Assembly: GCF_003254665.1 (NCBI RefSeq)
Contig: NZ_QHGY01000005.1
Span: 1 to 64,000 of the forward strand
DNA: 64,000 bases
From: Billgrantia lactosivorans
GTDB lineage: Bacteria; Pseudomonadota; Gammaproteobacteria; Pseudomonadales; Halomonadaceae
Direction: 5' to 3'
Shown: positions 27,297 through 37,800 of the stretch, in pieces
Position numbering within the stretch: the stretch's first letter is position 1
Layout of the letters: each line of letters begins with the position of its first letter
Position numbers and translations under genes: made by a program
The notes under the pieces: model-generated
Database searches by the model: none
The model's input: the letters and a program-made list of their open reading frames with translations, nothing else
What the model was told of the DNA's origin: nothing

Positions 27297-29195
27297 TTAC
27301 TCCACCGTCACGCTCTTGGCCAGGTTGCGGGGCTTGTCCACATCGGTGCCCTTCACCAGCGCCACGTGGTAGGCCAGCAGCTGCAGCGCCACCACATGCA
27401 GCACCGGGCTGAGCAAGCCGTAGTGCTCGGGTAAACGAATCAGATTCACCCCCTCGCCCTGTTCAAACCCGCAACAGCCATCGGCGAACACATAAAGCTG
27501 CCCGCCCCGGGCGCTCACCTCCTGCATGTTGGCCTTGAGCTTCTCCAGCAGCTCGTCGTTGGGGGCGATCACCACCACCGGCATCTCGGCGTCCACCAGG
27601 GCCAGGGGGCCGTGCTTGAGCTCGCCGGCCGGGTAGGCCTCGGCGTGGATATAGGAGATCTCCTTGAGCTTGAGCGTCCCTTCCAACGCGATGGGGTAGT
27701 GGTGCCCGCGGCCCAGGAAGAGCGCGTGCTGCTTGTGCGCGAAGCGCTGGGCCCAGGCCTCGATCTCGGGTTCCAGGGCCAGCAGCTTCTCCACCGCCAC
27801 CGGCAGATGGCGCAGCTCGGTGAGAAAGGCCTGCTCTGGTGAGTCGTCCACTCCATCATTGGCGCTCTCGTTCGACAGACGGCCATTGGCCTTGGCCAGC
27901 AGCAGGGTCAGCAGGAACAGCGCGGCCAGCTGGGTGGTAAAGGCCTTGGTGGAGGCCACCCCGATCTCCGGCCCCGCCCGGGTGATAAAGCGCAGCGCCG
28001 TCTCGCGCACGATGGCGGACTCCGGCACGTTGCAGATGGCAAGCGTTCGAGTATGGCCCATAGCCTTGGCATGGTGCAGCGCGGCCAGAGTATCGGCGGT
28101 TTCCCCGGACTGGGAGATCACCACCACCAGCTGGCGGGGGTTGGCCACCGAGTGGCGGTAGCGGTACTCGCTGGCGATCTCCACGCTGCAGGGCAGGTTA
28201 GCCAGCTGCTCGATCCAGTAGCGGGCGGTCATCCCCGCGTAGCTGGAGGTACCGCAGGCGAGGATCAGCACGGCATCCACCTCGGCGAAGATCGCCTCCG
28301 CGTCCGCGCCGAAGATGCCCGGCTGCAGGCGCCCTGCCCCGCCCAGCATCTCCAGGGTGTTGCCCAGCGCCTGGGGCTGCTCGAAGATCTCCTTCTGCAT
28401 GTAGTGGCGATAGTCGCCCAGCTCCACCGCATCCGCCGAGAGGCTGGAGGTGACGACCTCGCGCGCCACCGGCTGGCCCTGGCCGTCGATCAGCTCGATG
28501 GCCTCCCGGGTCAGGCGGCCCACGTCGCCGTTCTCCAGGTAGATCATCCGGCGGGTGACCGAGAGCAGCGCCGAGGCATCCGAGGCGGCATAGTGGCCCT
28601 GCTCGCCCACGCCCAGCATCAGCGGCGAGCCTTCCCGGGCGACGATCAGGCACGGTTCTTCAGAACAACCCGGCTCCTCCTCCCGCACAACCGCCAAGGC
28701 ATAAGCGCCCTCCAGGTGCGCCACGGCACAGCGCACTGCGGCAAACAGATCCGCGGCGGGGGCATCGGCAAAGGCATTCCCCCCGGCCAGGCAGGCCTGA
28801 ACCAGGTGGGCGATGGTTTCGGTATCGGTATCCGAGGTGAAGGCATAGCCCAGGGCCTGCAGCTGCTGTTTCAGCTCGGCGTAGTTCTCGATGATGCCGT
28901 TATGCACCACCGCCAGGCCCCTGGAAACGTGGGGGTGGGCGTTACGCTCCGCCGGCACACCATGAGTGGCCCAGCGGGTATGGGCGATGCCCACACGGCC
29001 CGCCACGCCCTGCTCGGCCACGCGGCGTTCCAGTTCCGACACCCGCCCCTTGGCCCGGGCCCGCACCAGGGCACCGGAGGCATCCAGCAGTGCCAGCCCC
29101 GCCGAGTCGTAGCCGCGGTATTCCAAAGTTCTCAGGCCTGAAAGAAGAAAGGGGGTACATTCCGTTGCGCCCACGGCGCCGACAATTCCACACAT
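27297..29195 (-). CDS. glmS: Glutamine--fructose-6-phosphate aminotransferase GlmS
   Basis: Makes glucosamine-6-phosphate from fructose-6-phosphate and glutamine, the first step to UDP-GlcNAc. It has 632 residues, about 20 more than the usual 609. The N-terminal glutaminase domain begins with the catalytic Cys after Met (MCGIVGAVG) and has HTRWATHG and NGIIENY. The C-terminal isomerase has two SIS domains ([29 protein letters not shown] stretch) and ends [12 protein letters not shown]. Extra residues occur in a Glu/Cys-rich loop of the glutaminase half and in an Asn/Asp-rich loop before the second SIS domain. It probably boosts UDP-GlcNAc for the pse genes; a housekeeping copy may exist elsewhere. 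Confidence 0.95.
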   Translation of the reverse strand: MCGIVGAVGATECTPFLLSGLRTLEYRGYDSAGLALLDASGALVRARAKGRVSELERRVAEQGVAGRVGIAHTRWATHGVPAERNAHPHVSRGLAVVHNGIIENYAELKQQLQALGYAFTSDTDTETIAHLVQACLAGGNAFADAPAADLFAAVRCAVAHLEGAYALAVVREEEPGCSEEPCLIVAREGSPLMLGVGEQGHYAASDASALLSVTRRMIYLENGDVGRLTREAIELIDGQGQPVAREVVTSSLSADAVELGDYRHYMQKEIFEQPQALGNTLEMLGGAGRLQPGIFGADAEAIFAEVDAVLILACGTSSYAGMTARYWIEQLANLPCSVEIASEYRYRHSVANPRQLVVVISQSGETADTLAALHHAKAMGHTRTLAICNVPESAIVRETALRFITRAGPEIGVASTKAFTTQLAALFLLTLLLAKANGRLSNESANDGVDDSPEQAFLTELRHLPVAVEKLLALEPEIEAWAQRFAHKQHALFLGRGHHYPIALEGTLKLKEISYIHAEAYPAGELKHGPLALVDAEMPVVVIAPNDELLEKLKANMQEVSARGGQLYVFADGCCGFEQGEGVNLIRLPEHYGLLSPVLHVVALQLLAYHVALVKGTDVDKPRNLAKSVTVE

Positions 29196-29217
29196 TATTG
29201 ATACTCAAAAGGTACAT

Positions 29218-30276
29218 TCAGGCGCTATTTAGACTAGATATCGTCACAGGACTGCAGGATTCCACTACATGTGCAACCTTCTTTCCCAGAATGTTGTCAA
29301 GCTCTTTGGGTGGTAAGCCATACCCTGGCCTCACGCTCCTCACTGCATCTGCGGTAATCACCTCCCCTGCCCTCATGTCTTTCACGAAGTACAGCGAGCG
29401 GCGGAACTGTGCATTGCCCTGCTCGCTAGATTTGCGGCCGTAGTCGACCTGGCCGAGGGCCTGCCAGGCGGTCTTGGCATCGCGGCACAGGGCGGCGAGT
29501 TCGGCCGGCTCCAGGGAGAAGCTATCGTCGGGGCCGCCGCCGTTACGGTCGAGGGTGAAATGTTTCTCGATCAGGCTGGCGCCCAGCGCAACGCTGGTAA
29601 TGGCGGTGGTGTTATCGATGGTGTGGTCGGAAAGTCCGGTGACCAGACCGAAGCGCTCGACCATGTCGGGAATGGTGCGAAGATTGTAGTCCTCTGGCGG
29701 GGCCGGGTAGCCGCTGACGCAGTGCAGGATGGCCAGCTGCTCACAGCCGGCGCCGCGCGCGGCGTCGATGGCTTCCTGGATCTCCTCGGCGTCGGCCATG
29801 CCGGTGGAGATGATCATCGGCTTACCGGTCCTGGCCACGTACTCGATCAGCGGTAGATCGACCGCTTCGAAGGAGGCGATCTTGTAGGCCGGGGCACCGA
29901 GTTCTTCGAGCAGGTCCACCGCGGTGGTATCGAAGGGGGAGCTGAAGATGGTGATACCAAGCTTGCGGGCATGCTCGAAGAGCGGCTGGTGCCACTCCCA
30001 AGGCATGTGGGCCTCTTCGTAGAGCTCGTAGAGGGTGCGTCCGTCCCACAGCCCACCCTTGATCTTGAAGTCGTCGCTGTCGCAATCCAGGGTGATGGTA
30101 TCGGGGCGGTAGGTCTGCAGCTTGACGGCATCGGCGCCGGCCCTGGCGGCCTCTTCGATGATGCGCAGGGCCGTTTCCAGCTTGCCGTTATGGTTGGCCG
30201 ACAGCTCGGCAATGATGTAGGGGGGATGGCCGTCGCCGATGCGGCGGCCGTCAATCTCGATCCAGGGCGATGTCAT
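29218..30276 (-). CDS. pseI: Pseudaminic acid synthase PseI
   Basis: Condenses 2,4-diacetamido-2,4,6-trideoxy-L-altrose with phosphoenolpyruvate to give pseudaminic acid. It has 352 residues. The NeuB-type TIM barrel shows PPYIIAELSANHNGKLE, GADAVKLQTYRPDT, FSSPFD, STGMA and GLSDHT; the C-terminal SAF antifreeze-like domain contains RSLYFVKDMRAGEVIT and VRPGYGLPP. The stretch GGLWDGRTLYELYEEAHMPW favours PseI over sialic or legionaminic synthases. ATG 30276 overlaps the pseGH stop as ATGA. Confidence 0.94.
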   Translation of the reverse strand: MTSPWIEIDGRRIGDGHPPYIIAELSANHNGKLETALRIIEEAARAGADAVKLQTYRPDTITLDCDSDDFKIKGGLWDGRTLYELYEEAHMPWEWHQPLFEHARKLGITIFSSPFDTTAVDLLEELGAPAYKIASFEAVDLPLIEYVARTGKPMIISTGMADAEEIQEAIDAARGAGCEQLAILHCVSGYPAPPEDYNLRTIPDMVERFGLVTGLSDHTIDNTTAITSVALGASLIEKHFTLDRNGGGPDDSFSLEPAELAALCRDAKTAWQALGQVDYGRKSSEQGNAQFRRSLYFVKDMRAGEVITADAVRSVRPGYGLPPKELDNILGKKVAHVVESCSPVTISSLNSA

Positions 30277-31943
30277 GGGGTATCGGCTCCTTGTGAGTCG
30301 CGCCATTCCTCGGCCAGCAGGCCGAAGCCAATGACGTCGTGATAGGTGTTGCCGTCATGGAAGTGGTCGCGGTGAGTCGCTTCGCGGCGAAAGCCGAGGC
30401 GCTCGTGGAAGCGCTGAGAGCGTGAGTTGTCGGCGAGGACCTCGCCACACAGCTTGTGCAGCTTCAGGGTCGTGAAGGCATAGGTCAGGGTGCACTGCCC
30501 CAATCCATGGCCACTGCCACGGGGGGCCTCCGGGGCGAGGTAGAACCCCCAGTCGGCGCGCCCTGCTGCGGCGTCCACCACGTTGAGGTTGACGAAGCCC
30601 AGCGGCTCGCCCTCCTGCTCGTAGATCAGCAGGTGGCGCTGGGGCGCCTGGCTCACGCGCACGAACCAGCCGCGGTGCTCCTCCAGGGTAATCAGCCGTT
30701 GGGTATACATGTGCCGGCGCACCTCGGGATGGTTGCGCCAGGCCAGCACGCGCTCGAGGTCCTGGACCTGCATGGGCCGCAGCCGGCAGCTGCCCGTTGG
30801 CTGCAGCGCGGCCAGCACGTGGGCTATGCCCTGCCCGTCTACCAGGTCCGCCGCCTGCTGGCTCATCGCTGTGAGTGCGCCGGGGGCGTCAAGGACGGCC
30901 AACTGGCCGGCCAGCGATGCCTCGAGATCCGCCGGCTCCAGCGGCAGCGCCGCGCCGTTTGCGGCAAGGGCGTCAGCGATCTCGCGCTGGTTATCGGCCA
31001 GCACCACCATCAAGGTGGGCAGGCCCAGGCAGCAGCGCTCCCAGGAAGTGCTGCCGGCGGCTCCGATGGCGAGGTCCGCCTCGGCCATGCGTCGGGCCAT
31101 GTCGCTGACGTTGACCACCACTTCGGTGGGCCAGGGCATTTTCTTGGCCTGAGCCGTGACGGACTCGCGCCAGGGGGCAGCCGCACCCATCACCACGCTG
31201 ATCTGCAGGTCAGCCGGCAGGTCGCAGCCACTCAGGGCGTCCAGCACCTGGCCGGTGACGTTATCCTTGTCCACGCCGCCGAGGTTGATCAGCAGGCGCT
31301 GCAACTGAGGGGCGCGAGCGCGTCGACTGAGACTGGCCTCGCGCCACTCGCGGAACTCGGGGCGCAATAGTGCATAGCGGGGGCCGGCAAGCACCTGGCA
31401 CCGTTCAGGTATCAGGCCACGATAGTCCTCTTCCTGGCGACCAAGGTTCTGATCAAGCAGCAGATCGGCGACATGGCGTCGATCCGCCAGGTCGTCGATC
31501 ACCAGCAGGCGCGGCCTTGAGCCGAGAAGCCCATCGAGCACCGCCGTTTCCCAGCGATGATCCAGGGCGTAATGGTCTACCACCAGCCAGACGGGGGCCA
31601 GCTCGGCCAGGAGCGGCAGACAGGATGCGGCGTCTTCGTCCCAGCTCGCGCCCAGCCAGTGAGCATGGGCAGGCTCAGGCTCGGTGCCAGGCGTCACGGC
31701 TGTGTCGGTGTCGCGCGCTTCCTGCGCTAGCCGATGGACCGGGTAGCCACGGGCTTCGATCAGCTCGCCTAGGTGCCCCGGGTGCTCCCGGCAGAAGAAG
31801 TGGCATTGGGCGCCCTGGGCCCGCAGGGCATCGGCGAGGGTCAGGCAACGCATGACGTGGCCGCTGCCGATCTCCAGCGAGGCGTCGGCGCGAAAGGCGA
31901 CCATCTGCCCCTGGAGCTGGCAGGGTATCGGCGCCTCGCTCAT
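30273..31943 (-). CDS. pseG: PseG-PseH fusion: UDP-sugar hydrolase and 4-N-acetyltransferase of pseudaminic acid synthesis
   Basis: Bifunctional protein of 556 residues. Residues ~1-375 match PseG, which removes UDP from the diacetamido sugar: FRADASLEIGSGHVMRCLTLAD, the VVDHYALD catalytic-type motif, then GAAGSTSWERCCLGLP. Residues ~385-545 match PseH, a GNAT acetyltransferase: LRPMQVQDLERVLAWRNHPEVR, GFVNLNVV and LADNSRSQRFHERLGF. In many bacteria these are separate genes. Reaction order would place the PseH acetylation before the PseG hydrolysis. Start at 31943 overlaps the pseF stop by ATGA. Confidence 0.92.
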   Translation of the reverse strand: MSEAPIPCQLQGQMVAFRADASLEIGSGHVMRCLTLADALRAQGAQCHFFCREHPGHLGELIEARGYPVHRLAQEARDTDTAVTPGTEPEPAHAHWLGASWDEDAASCLPLLAELAPVWLVVDHYALDHRWETAVLDGLLGSRPRLLVIDDLADRRHVADLLLDQNLGRQEEDYRGLIPERCQVLAGPRYALLRPEFREWREASLSRRARAPQLQRLLINLGGVDKDNVTGQVLDALSGCDLPADLQISVVMGAAAPWRESVTAQAKKMPWPTEVVVNVSDMARRMAEADLAIGAAGSTSWERCCLGLPTLMVVLADNQREIADALAANGAALPLEPADLEASLAGQLAVLDAPGALTAMSQQAADLVDGQGIAHVLAALQPTGSCRLRPMQVQDLERVLAWRNHPEVRRHMYTQRLITLEEHRGWFVRVSQAPQRHLLIYEQEGEPLGFVNLNVVDAAAGRADWGFYLAPEAPRGSGHGLGQCTLTYAFTTLKLHKLCGEVLADNSRSQRFHERLGFRREATHRDHFHDGNTYHDVIGFGLLAEEWRDSQGADTP

Positions 31944-32671
31944 GCCCAACCGCCCTGCTGCTGGGCCTGCCACGCCTTGAACAGCCATTCGGCGCGCTGC
32001 CAGTCTTCCGGCGTGTCGATATCCTGGACGCGATGGCGCGGCAGCGTCACCGGCACGGCACGCTCGCTGAAGATCGGCGTGCCCTGGCGCCAGGCGGCGG
32101 CGCGACCCCAGTAGAACTGGCCGGCATCGTGCCAGGCCTCCTCCAGATCCTGGGATCGGGTGTGGAAGTGCTCGGGTTGGAACATGGCCACGCGCCCTTC
32201 CGAGGTCAGGCGCAGCGCACGCTGAATGGGAAAGGCGTAGCTGGTCACCGAGAAGGCGTAGTCGACGTCACAGCTTGCCTGCAGGGCGCGAAACCCGGCC
32301 TGCAGATCCTCGGCCTGCACGAACGGCGCCGTGGCGTAGAGGCAGCAGACCGCATCAGGCGCCTCGCCCTGCTCGCCCAGCCAGTCGATGGCGTGGGCGA
32401 TGACCGGTAGGGTGCCGGTATGGTCATCGGAGAGCGCGGCCGGGCGGCGAAACGGCACCTCGGCGCCATAAGCCTCAGCTACTGCGGCGATCTCGTCATC
32501 GTCGGTGGAGACGATCAACCGGGCGAAGCAGCCACTGGCCAGTGCCGCCTCGATCGACCAGGCGATCATGGGCTTGCCGGCAAACTCGCGGATGTTCTTG
32601 CGCGGAATGCGCTTGCTGCTGCCACGGGCGGGGATGACCGCGATGGCCTGCCCTCCTGCCGCCGGTGTCAT
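31940..32671 (-). CDS. pseF: Pseudaminate cytidylyltransferase PseF
   Basis: Activates pseudaminic acid with CTP to CMP-pseudaminate, the donor for glycosyltransferases. It has 243 residues with the nucleotidyltransferase start IAVIPARGSSKRIPRKNI and the signatures STDDDEIAAVAEAYGA and YFYWGRA-like FYWGRAAAW. It closes the CMP-Pse pathway in this cluster. Stop and start codons overlap those of its neighbours, so it is translationally coupled in the pse operon. Confidence 0.93.
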   Translation of the reverse strand: MTPAAGGQAIAVIPARGSSKRIPRKNIREFAGKPMIAWSIEAALASGCFARLIVSTDDDEIAAVAEAYGAEVPFRRPAALSDDHTGTLPVIAHAIDWLGEQGEAPDAVCCLYATAPFVQAEDLQAGFRALQASCDVDYAFSVTSYAFPIQRALRLTSEGRVAMFQPEHFHTRSQDLEEAWHDAGQFYWGRAAAWRQGTPIFSERAVPVTLPRHRVQDIDTPEDWQRAEWLFKAWQAQQQGGWA

Positions 32672-33831
32672 GTAACCTCCAGGGCGTTAGTCAGCGCCCT
32701 CACCACCTCATCCTGCTGGGCGTGCGTCATGGTGGGATACATCGGCAGGCTAATTGCCTCAGCGTAATAGGCTTCCGCGGCGGGGAAGTCGCCTGACTTG
32801 AAGTCGAACTCCCGGTAGTAGGGCTGGGTATGCACCGGGATGTAGTGCAGGTTCACGCCGATGCCCTGCTCGCGCAGACGTTCGAACACCTGGCGGTGGG
32901 TCGGGGTGACCCGGTCTCGCTTCAGGCGGATGACGTAGAGGTGACGGCCAGAGACGCTGTCCGGGCGCTGCCAGGGCGTGGTCACGGGCAGCTCGGCCAG
33001 GGCGGCATCGTAACGCTCGGCCAGGGCGTTGCGCCGTGCCACATAGTCGTCCAGGCGCTCCAGCTGGGTGAGCCCCAGGGCCGCCTGCAACTCGGTCATG
33101 CGGTAGTTGTAGCCGAGATCGATCTGCTGATAGTACCAGAGGCCATCGGCCTCATGGGTCATCAGCGCCGGATCCCGGGTCACGCCGTGGCTGCGCAGCA
33201 GGTCCATGCGCTGGGCAAGAGCATCGTCGTTGGTCAGGGCCATGCCGCCTTCAGCGGTGGTGATGATCTTCACCGGATGGAAGCTGAACACGGTGATATC
33301 GCTGTAGCGGCCACTGCCGATGTAGTCGCCCTGGTACTTGCCGCCGATAGCGTGGGAGGCATCCTCGATGATTCGGAAGCCGAACCGCTGGCCCAGGGCA
33401 TGGATCGCCTGCATGTCACAGGGCTGGCCGCAGAGATGCACCGCCACCACCACCTTGGGCAGGCGCCCTTCCGTCTCGGCCCGTTCAAGCTTGGCAGCGA
33501 GCGCTTGCGGACAGAGGTTATAGGTGCGCGTGTCGATATCCACGAAATCGACCCGGGCACCGCAGTAGCGGCCGCAGTTGGCGGAAGCAACGAAGGTGAT
33601 CGGCGTGGTCCACAGCCAGTCGCCTTCCCCCAGGCCCAGCGCCAGGCAGGCGATATGCAGCGCAGAGGTGGCGCTGTTGACCGCCAGCGCATGACGAGCG
33701 CCCACCTTTTCTGCTACCGCCTGCTCGAAGCGCGGCACCATGGGGCCCTGGGTCAGAAAATCCGACTTCAGCACAGTAAGGACCGCATCGATATCTAGCT
33801 GACTAATATCATGTTTACCGTAGGGAATCAT
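32668..33831 (-). CDS. pseC: UDP-4-amino-4,6-dideoxy-N-acetyl-L-altrosamine transaminase PseC
   Basis: PLP aminotransferase that converts the PseB product to the 4-amino sugar. It has 387 residues, a DegT/DnrJ/EryC1 family fold, and the PLP lysine at about 188 in FSFHPVKIITTAEGG. Other landmarks are SDFLTQGPMVPRFE near the N-terminus, NSATSALHIA, EDASHAIGG and NYRMTELQAALG. It starts two bases after the pseB stop. Together with PseB it makes UDP-4-amino-AltNAc. Confidence 0.95.
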   Translation of the reverse strand: MIPYGKHDISQLDIDAVLTVLKSDFLTQGPMVPRFEQAVAEKVGARHALAVNSATSALHIACLALGLGEGDWLWTTPITFVASANCGRYCGARVDFVDIDTRTYNLCPQALAAKLERAETEGRLPKVVVAVHLCGQPCDMQAIHALGQRFGFRIIEDASHAIGGKYQGDYIGSGRYSDITVFSFHPVKIITTAEGGMALTNDDALAQRMDLLRSHGVTRDPALMTHEADGLWYYQQIDLGYNYRMTELQAALGLTQLERLDDYVARRNALAERYDAALAELPVTTPWQRPDSVSGRHLYVIRLKRDRVTPTHRQVFERLREQGIGVNLHYIPVHTQPYYREFDFKSGDFPAAEAYYAEAISLPMYPTMTHAQQDEVVRALTNALEVT

Positions 33832-33833
33832 AA

Positions 33834-34832
33834 TCAGATCTTACCGATCTCATAATAGTGGCGGTCAATCCAGGCAAGTAGCGCTTCGTCACTCATCCAA
33901 TCGTCGTTGTTGTTGCTGGCATAGACGAAGCCTTCCGAAACCTTCTTGCCATCCTTGATGCGGTTGGCGTCCTTGTCCCAGTTGTTGATGGCCGGCAGGA
34001 TTTTGTAGTGCTCAAGGTACTCGTAGGTGTAGTAGGCGTCCTCGGCGCCGATCATCTGCTCGTGCAGCTTCTCCCCCGGGCGAATTCCCACCACTTCCTG
34101 TTTGGCCTCCGGGGCGAGGACCCGGGCCAGGTCTGTCACCTTCATGGAGGGGATCTTCTTGACATAGATCTCGCCACCTTCCATGTCCTCGAAGGCGTGC
34201 CACACCAGCTCAACACCCTGTTCAAGGCTGATCATGAAGCGGGTCATGCGCTCGTCGGTGATCGGCAACACGCCCTTGTCGCGGATCGACATGAAGAACG
34301 GAATCACCGAGCCCCGCGAACCCATGACGTTGCCGTAGCGCACTACCGCGAAGCGAGTATCATGTCCACCAGCGTAGGAGTTGCCTGACACGAACAACTT
34401 GTCGGAGGTCAGTTTGGTGGCGCCGTACAGGTTGATGGGGCTGCTGGCCTTATCGGTGGAAAGTGCCACCACTTTCTTCACGCCCTTGTCGATGCAAGCA
34501 TCGATCAGGTTAATGGCGCCATGCACGTTAGTCTTGACGCACTCAAAAGGATTGTACTCTGCGGTGGGAACGATCTTCGTTGCCGCCGCATGCACCACAA
34601 AGTCGACGCCATCCAGGGCCCGATAAACCCGCTCGCGGTCGCGCACATCACCGATGAAGAAGCGCACGCGGGAGTCACCCTCGAATTTCTTAGCCATCTC
34701 CCACTGCTTCATTTCGTCACGGGAGTAAATGATGACTTTTTTAGGATTGTATTTCTCAAGAAGCATTGGGACAAACTTATGCCCAAAAGAACCAGTACCA
34801 CCAGTCACCAACACTGTAGATCCACTGAACAT
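33834..34832 (-). CDS. pseB: UDP-N-acetylglucosamine 4,6-dehydratase (inverting) PseB
   Basis: First enzyme of pseudaminic acid synthesis; oxidises, dehydrates and epimerises UDP-GlcNAc. It has 332 residues with VLVTGGTGSFGHKF, the catalytic STDKA stretch (Asp and Lys) and NLYGATK (YxxxK), matching the inverting FlaA1/PseB type. ATG 34832 (MFSGSTVLV) was chosen; a frame open further upstream overlaps the next gene. Base composition here starts to become more AT-rich than the rest of the pse genes and continues into the upstream glycosyltransferase, suggesting that both arrived together. Confidence 0.95.
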   Translation of the reverse strand: MFSGSTVLVTGGTGSFGHKFVPMLLEKYNPKKVIIYSRDEMKQWEMAKKFEGDSRVRFFIGDVRDRERVYRALDGVDFVVHAAATKIVPTAEYNPFECVKTNVHGAINLIDACIDKGVKKVVALSTDKASSPINLYGATKLTSDKLFVSGNSYAGGHDTRFAVVRYGNVMGSRGSVIPFFMSIRDKGVLPITDERMTRFMISLEQGVELVWHAFEDMEGGEIYVKKIPSMKVTDLARVLAPEAKQEVVGIRPGEKLHEQMIGAEDAYYTYEYLEHYKILPAINNWDKDANRIKDGKKVSEGFVYASNNNDDWMSDEALLAWIDRHYYEIGKI

Positions 34833-34858
34833 ACCACCCCCATAGCAATAAGACGACA

Positions 34859-37800
34859 TCAAGCTTCGAGAGACTCGACGCTAGCAACAGAATTAATACG
34901 CAACATCAGCCTGCGCCTTAACTCTTCAACCAGAAGAACTTTATCCCCTTTCTCTTTAACATCCACTATCTCCATAGAATTATGCCAAATATCACAACCC
35001 GCCCTATCCTTCTTTCGCCAGTCAATCTCTGAAGAATTAGAAAACATCAACGTTTCACAGCCAAGCGCACCAGCCAGCTCAGCAACCGTCGTTGCTGGAG
35101 AAATAATGACATCCATACACCTCATCAATGCAGCAACACTCTCGAAGTCGTTATAATGATCCACATCCTCGAAATCAATCAGCTTTCCAGGAAATCTCGC
35201 CTCAACCCAGTCAAGTTCCTCTTGGCACTCATCGTATTGAAAGTTGACGAACTGAACGCCTTCAATGTCGAAAATTTTGGAGAGCTGCTCAATGGATAAA
35301 TAGTGCTCATTTCTAGCACTGGTAGCTAGGCTGCTTCTCCAAGACACTCCGACAAGAGTTTTACCTTTGTATTTTTTCAGCCTCTCTTGGAATCTTCTAA
35401 CCAAAACAGGATCTGGTGAGAGATAAGCAATCCCAGGGAACTCATCCTTACTTGGCAAGACACGATGCAAAAGATCCGTGACAAAAAGCACCTTGTCAGA
35501 CTCAGCAACCTCATCAGCAGCAACATTGTCAACAACGCCAATAATATCAGAGCCAGGGACACGAGTATAATTTTCAAGATCAATTCTATCGCTATTTCTT
35601 GGCCTTTCGACAGGAACAAACCTCAATCCAGGAAATGACCTAGAAAACAAGCTTTTTAGGCGCGGGCTACAGGCAATGACAACATTACTAGCACCAAGAT
35701 GGCTTACAATACTATTGTAAATAGACGCAAATCGAATTTCATCTCCAGGACCAAATATCGCCAGGAGAAAGACCTTTTCCTCTACCCCCAGGGGGGAGTC
35801 GAAATTATAGTATTTTGACTTATAGTACTTCTCAACGGAGCAACGTATACCGATCTCGGTGAAAGTTTCAAATGCCTCACAAATCATGCCATTGCCAAAA
35901 TAAGCTTTCCTTCTATGCATTTCACCAATATCAATTTTCTGAGAAAGTGCCTTATTCATAAGATCGAGGCTTTCTGCGTACAAACCCTTTAATACAAAAA
36001 GCCTCATCGATTCAACTACATTCATAGCAGACAGCCCCCTACTACGAACAGACTTCATGACAGATAGCGCTTCTTCCAACTTCCCATTGTAGGAGAGCGC
36101 TTGAGAAAGCCTTATAACATCCATTTCTGATGGGTCATCAAGAGAAGCAACCAATCTCCTTGCAAGATGCTCAGACTTAGTGAATTCTTCCGAATCAATA
36201 TACGCCTGAACAAGCATAGCGCTAGGAATAGCGCAAAGCCTTAATTGCGATAAAACAACGTCCCTATCAAAAGAATAAAACAAGCCATCAAATTTTTCCA
36301 CATCATTAAGCGCAAAAATCAATTTATCAGGCCTAAATATTATAAGCTTACTCAACACCTGAAGATGCCGATTTCTGTCATAAGAGCAGCTATTGTAGGA
36401 CCTGAACTCAGACAGAACTCCAAACCTATTGCCCAGGAAAATATCGGCGCTCTGGATGAGCAAAGAAAAACTTGCCGAAGACTTATAATCGAAACAAATA
36501 TTGGAATAAATAACCAGCCCTTTAATGACCTTACAGAAACCCTCTCCAGAAATAAGCAATTTTTTTGCCATATCAAGAAACCCATCAAAGTCCCTTGAAT
36601 CAATCATTTGCTCATAAATATTAATAGCCGTAGCGCATGCTTCCTTATCTTCTCTCAGATCAACAAAACGAAGAGGCTCTTTATTTATACCCCTACCTCC
36701 AGAATACTGTGCTTTCTTACCAACAATCCCTGGCCAGGTTGAAGCCAATCTTTTTTCCAGGTGCTTTGAATGAAAATCATCTTTGATAGAAAACAGCCAC
36801 ACCCAATGCTTCAAGAGGTAATCACCGGGATATTGGGCTTCTAAAAACACCAGTATCTCGTTGAATAGGTCCGCATCAACAAAGCCTCTTAAAATACCCA
36901 GATAGGCGTCTCTCGCCTTATCTCCAGAAAGACTCCCCAAGATAAAATAAGGGATAATTTTCGAGTAGACATCCCCATTAAAACTCCCAAGAACCACACG
37001 ATGGTCACACAACTTCAATATTTTAATGTCAAAACCAGGTTCTGCGGCTTTCTTTGCCACCCAAAAAGCAGCTGGCCATTGAAAGCTTGGCATCATAAAA
37101 TACTTACCAAAGCCTTCGTTCTTATCCCAAGAAGTCAAGCTTAATGACTCTCTCTCAGCTGAAATTCGATAACAAGAAGCCATCAAGCCAACGAAAGAGT
37201 CCGACAAATTGGCCAAATACTTTGGATAGAGAATATAGGAAGCCAAAAACAGCTCGGTTAAGGAAAGGTTTCTACCACGCCTTTCTATCTTGACCCGATC
37301 ATCGGTCAAACCCCAGCCCGAATAAAAAGGAGCACCTACCAAGGTAACTTTCTTTCCTCTTATCAGCGCCTCAAGACCTGTCAGAGAAGTAATCGTGTAA
37401 ACATGATCAGAACTTTCTATAAAATCAACCCCCCCCTCTTCAGGAGATGCTATCTTTGCAAACTTCTCTACACGCTTTTTTTTGAATGCGCTTTTCTGGA
37501 AGCCTTTGTATACCTCAGGATGAGGGCGGTATACTACTTCCGCATCAGGGTTTTCGTAATAAGCAAGTTTCACTAGGTCTTCACTGGTCCAGCCATCGGG
37601 ATTTCCATACCTGATAGAGGCATCGGCATCCACCTGACCAATGACAATCACCCGTTTTTTAAGCTTTACGCCACTTCTTTCGTTAATCGCGGGAAGATTG
37701 TATTTTGACAGCCTCAACGCCTTTAGCTCTTCGAGAGCAAACGCTGCCTTTTCTAGCAACTCTCTGTCAGCATTGAAGTCATGATAATTAAGAACATTTT

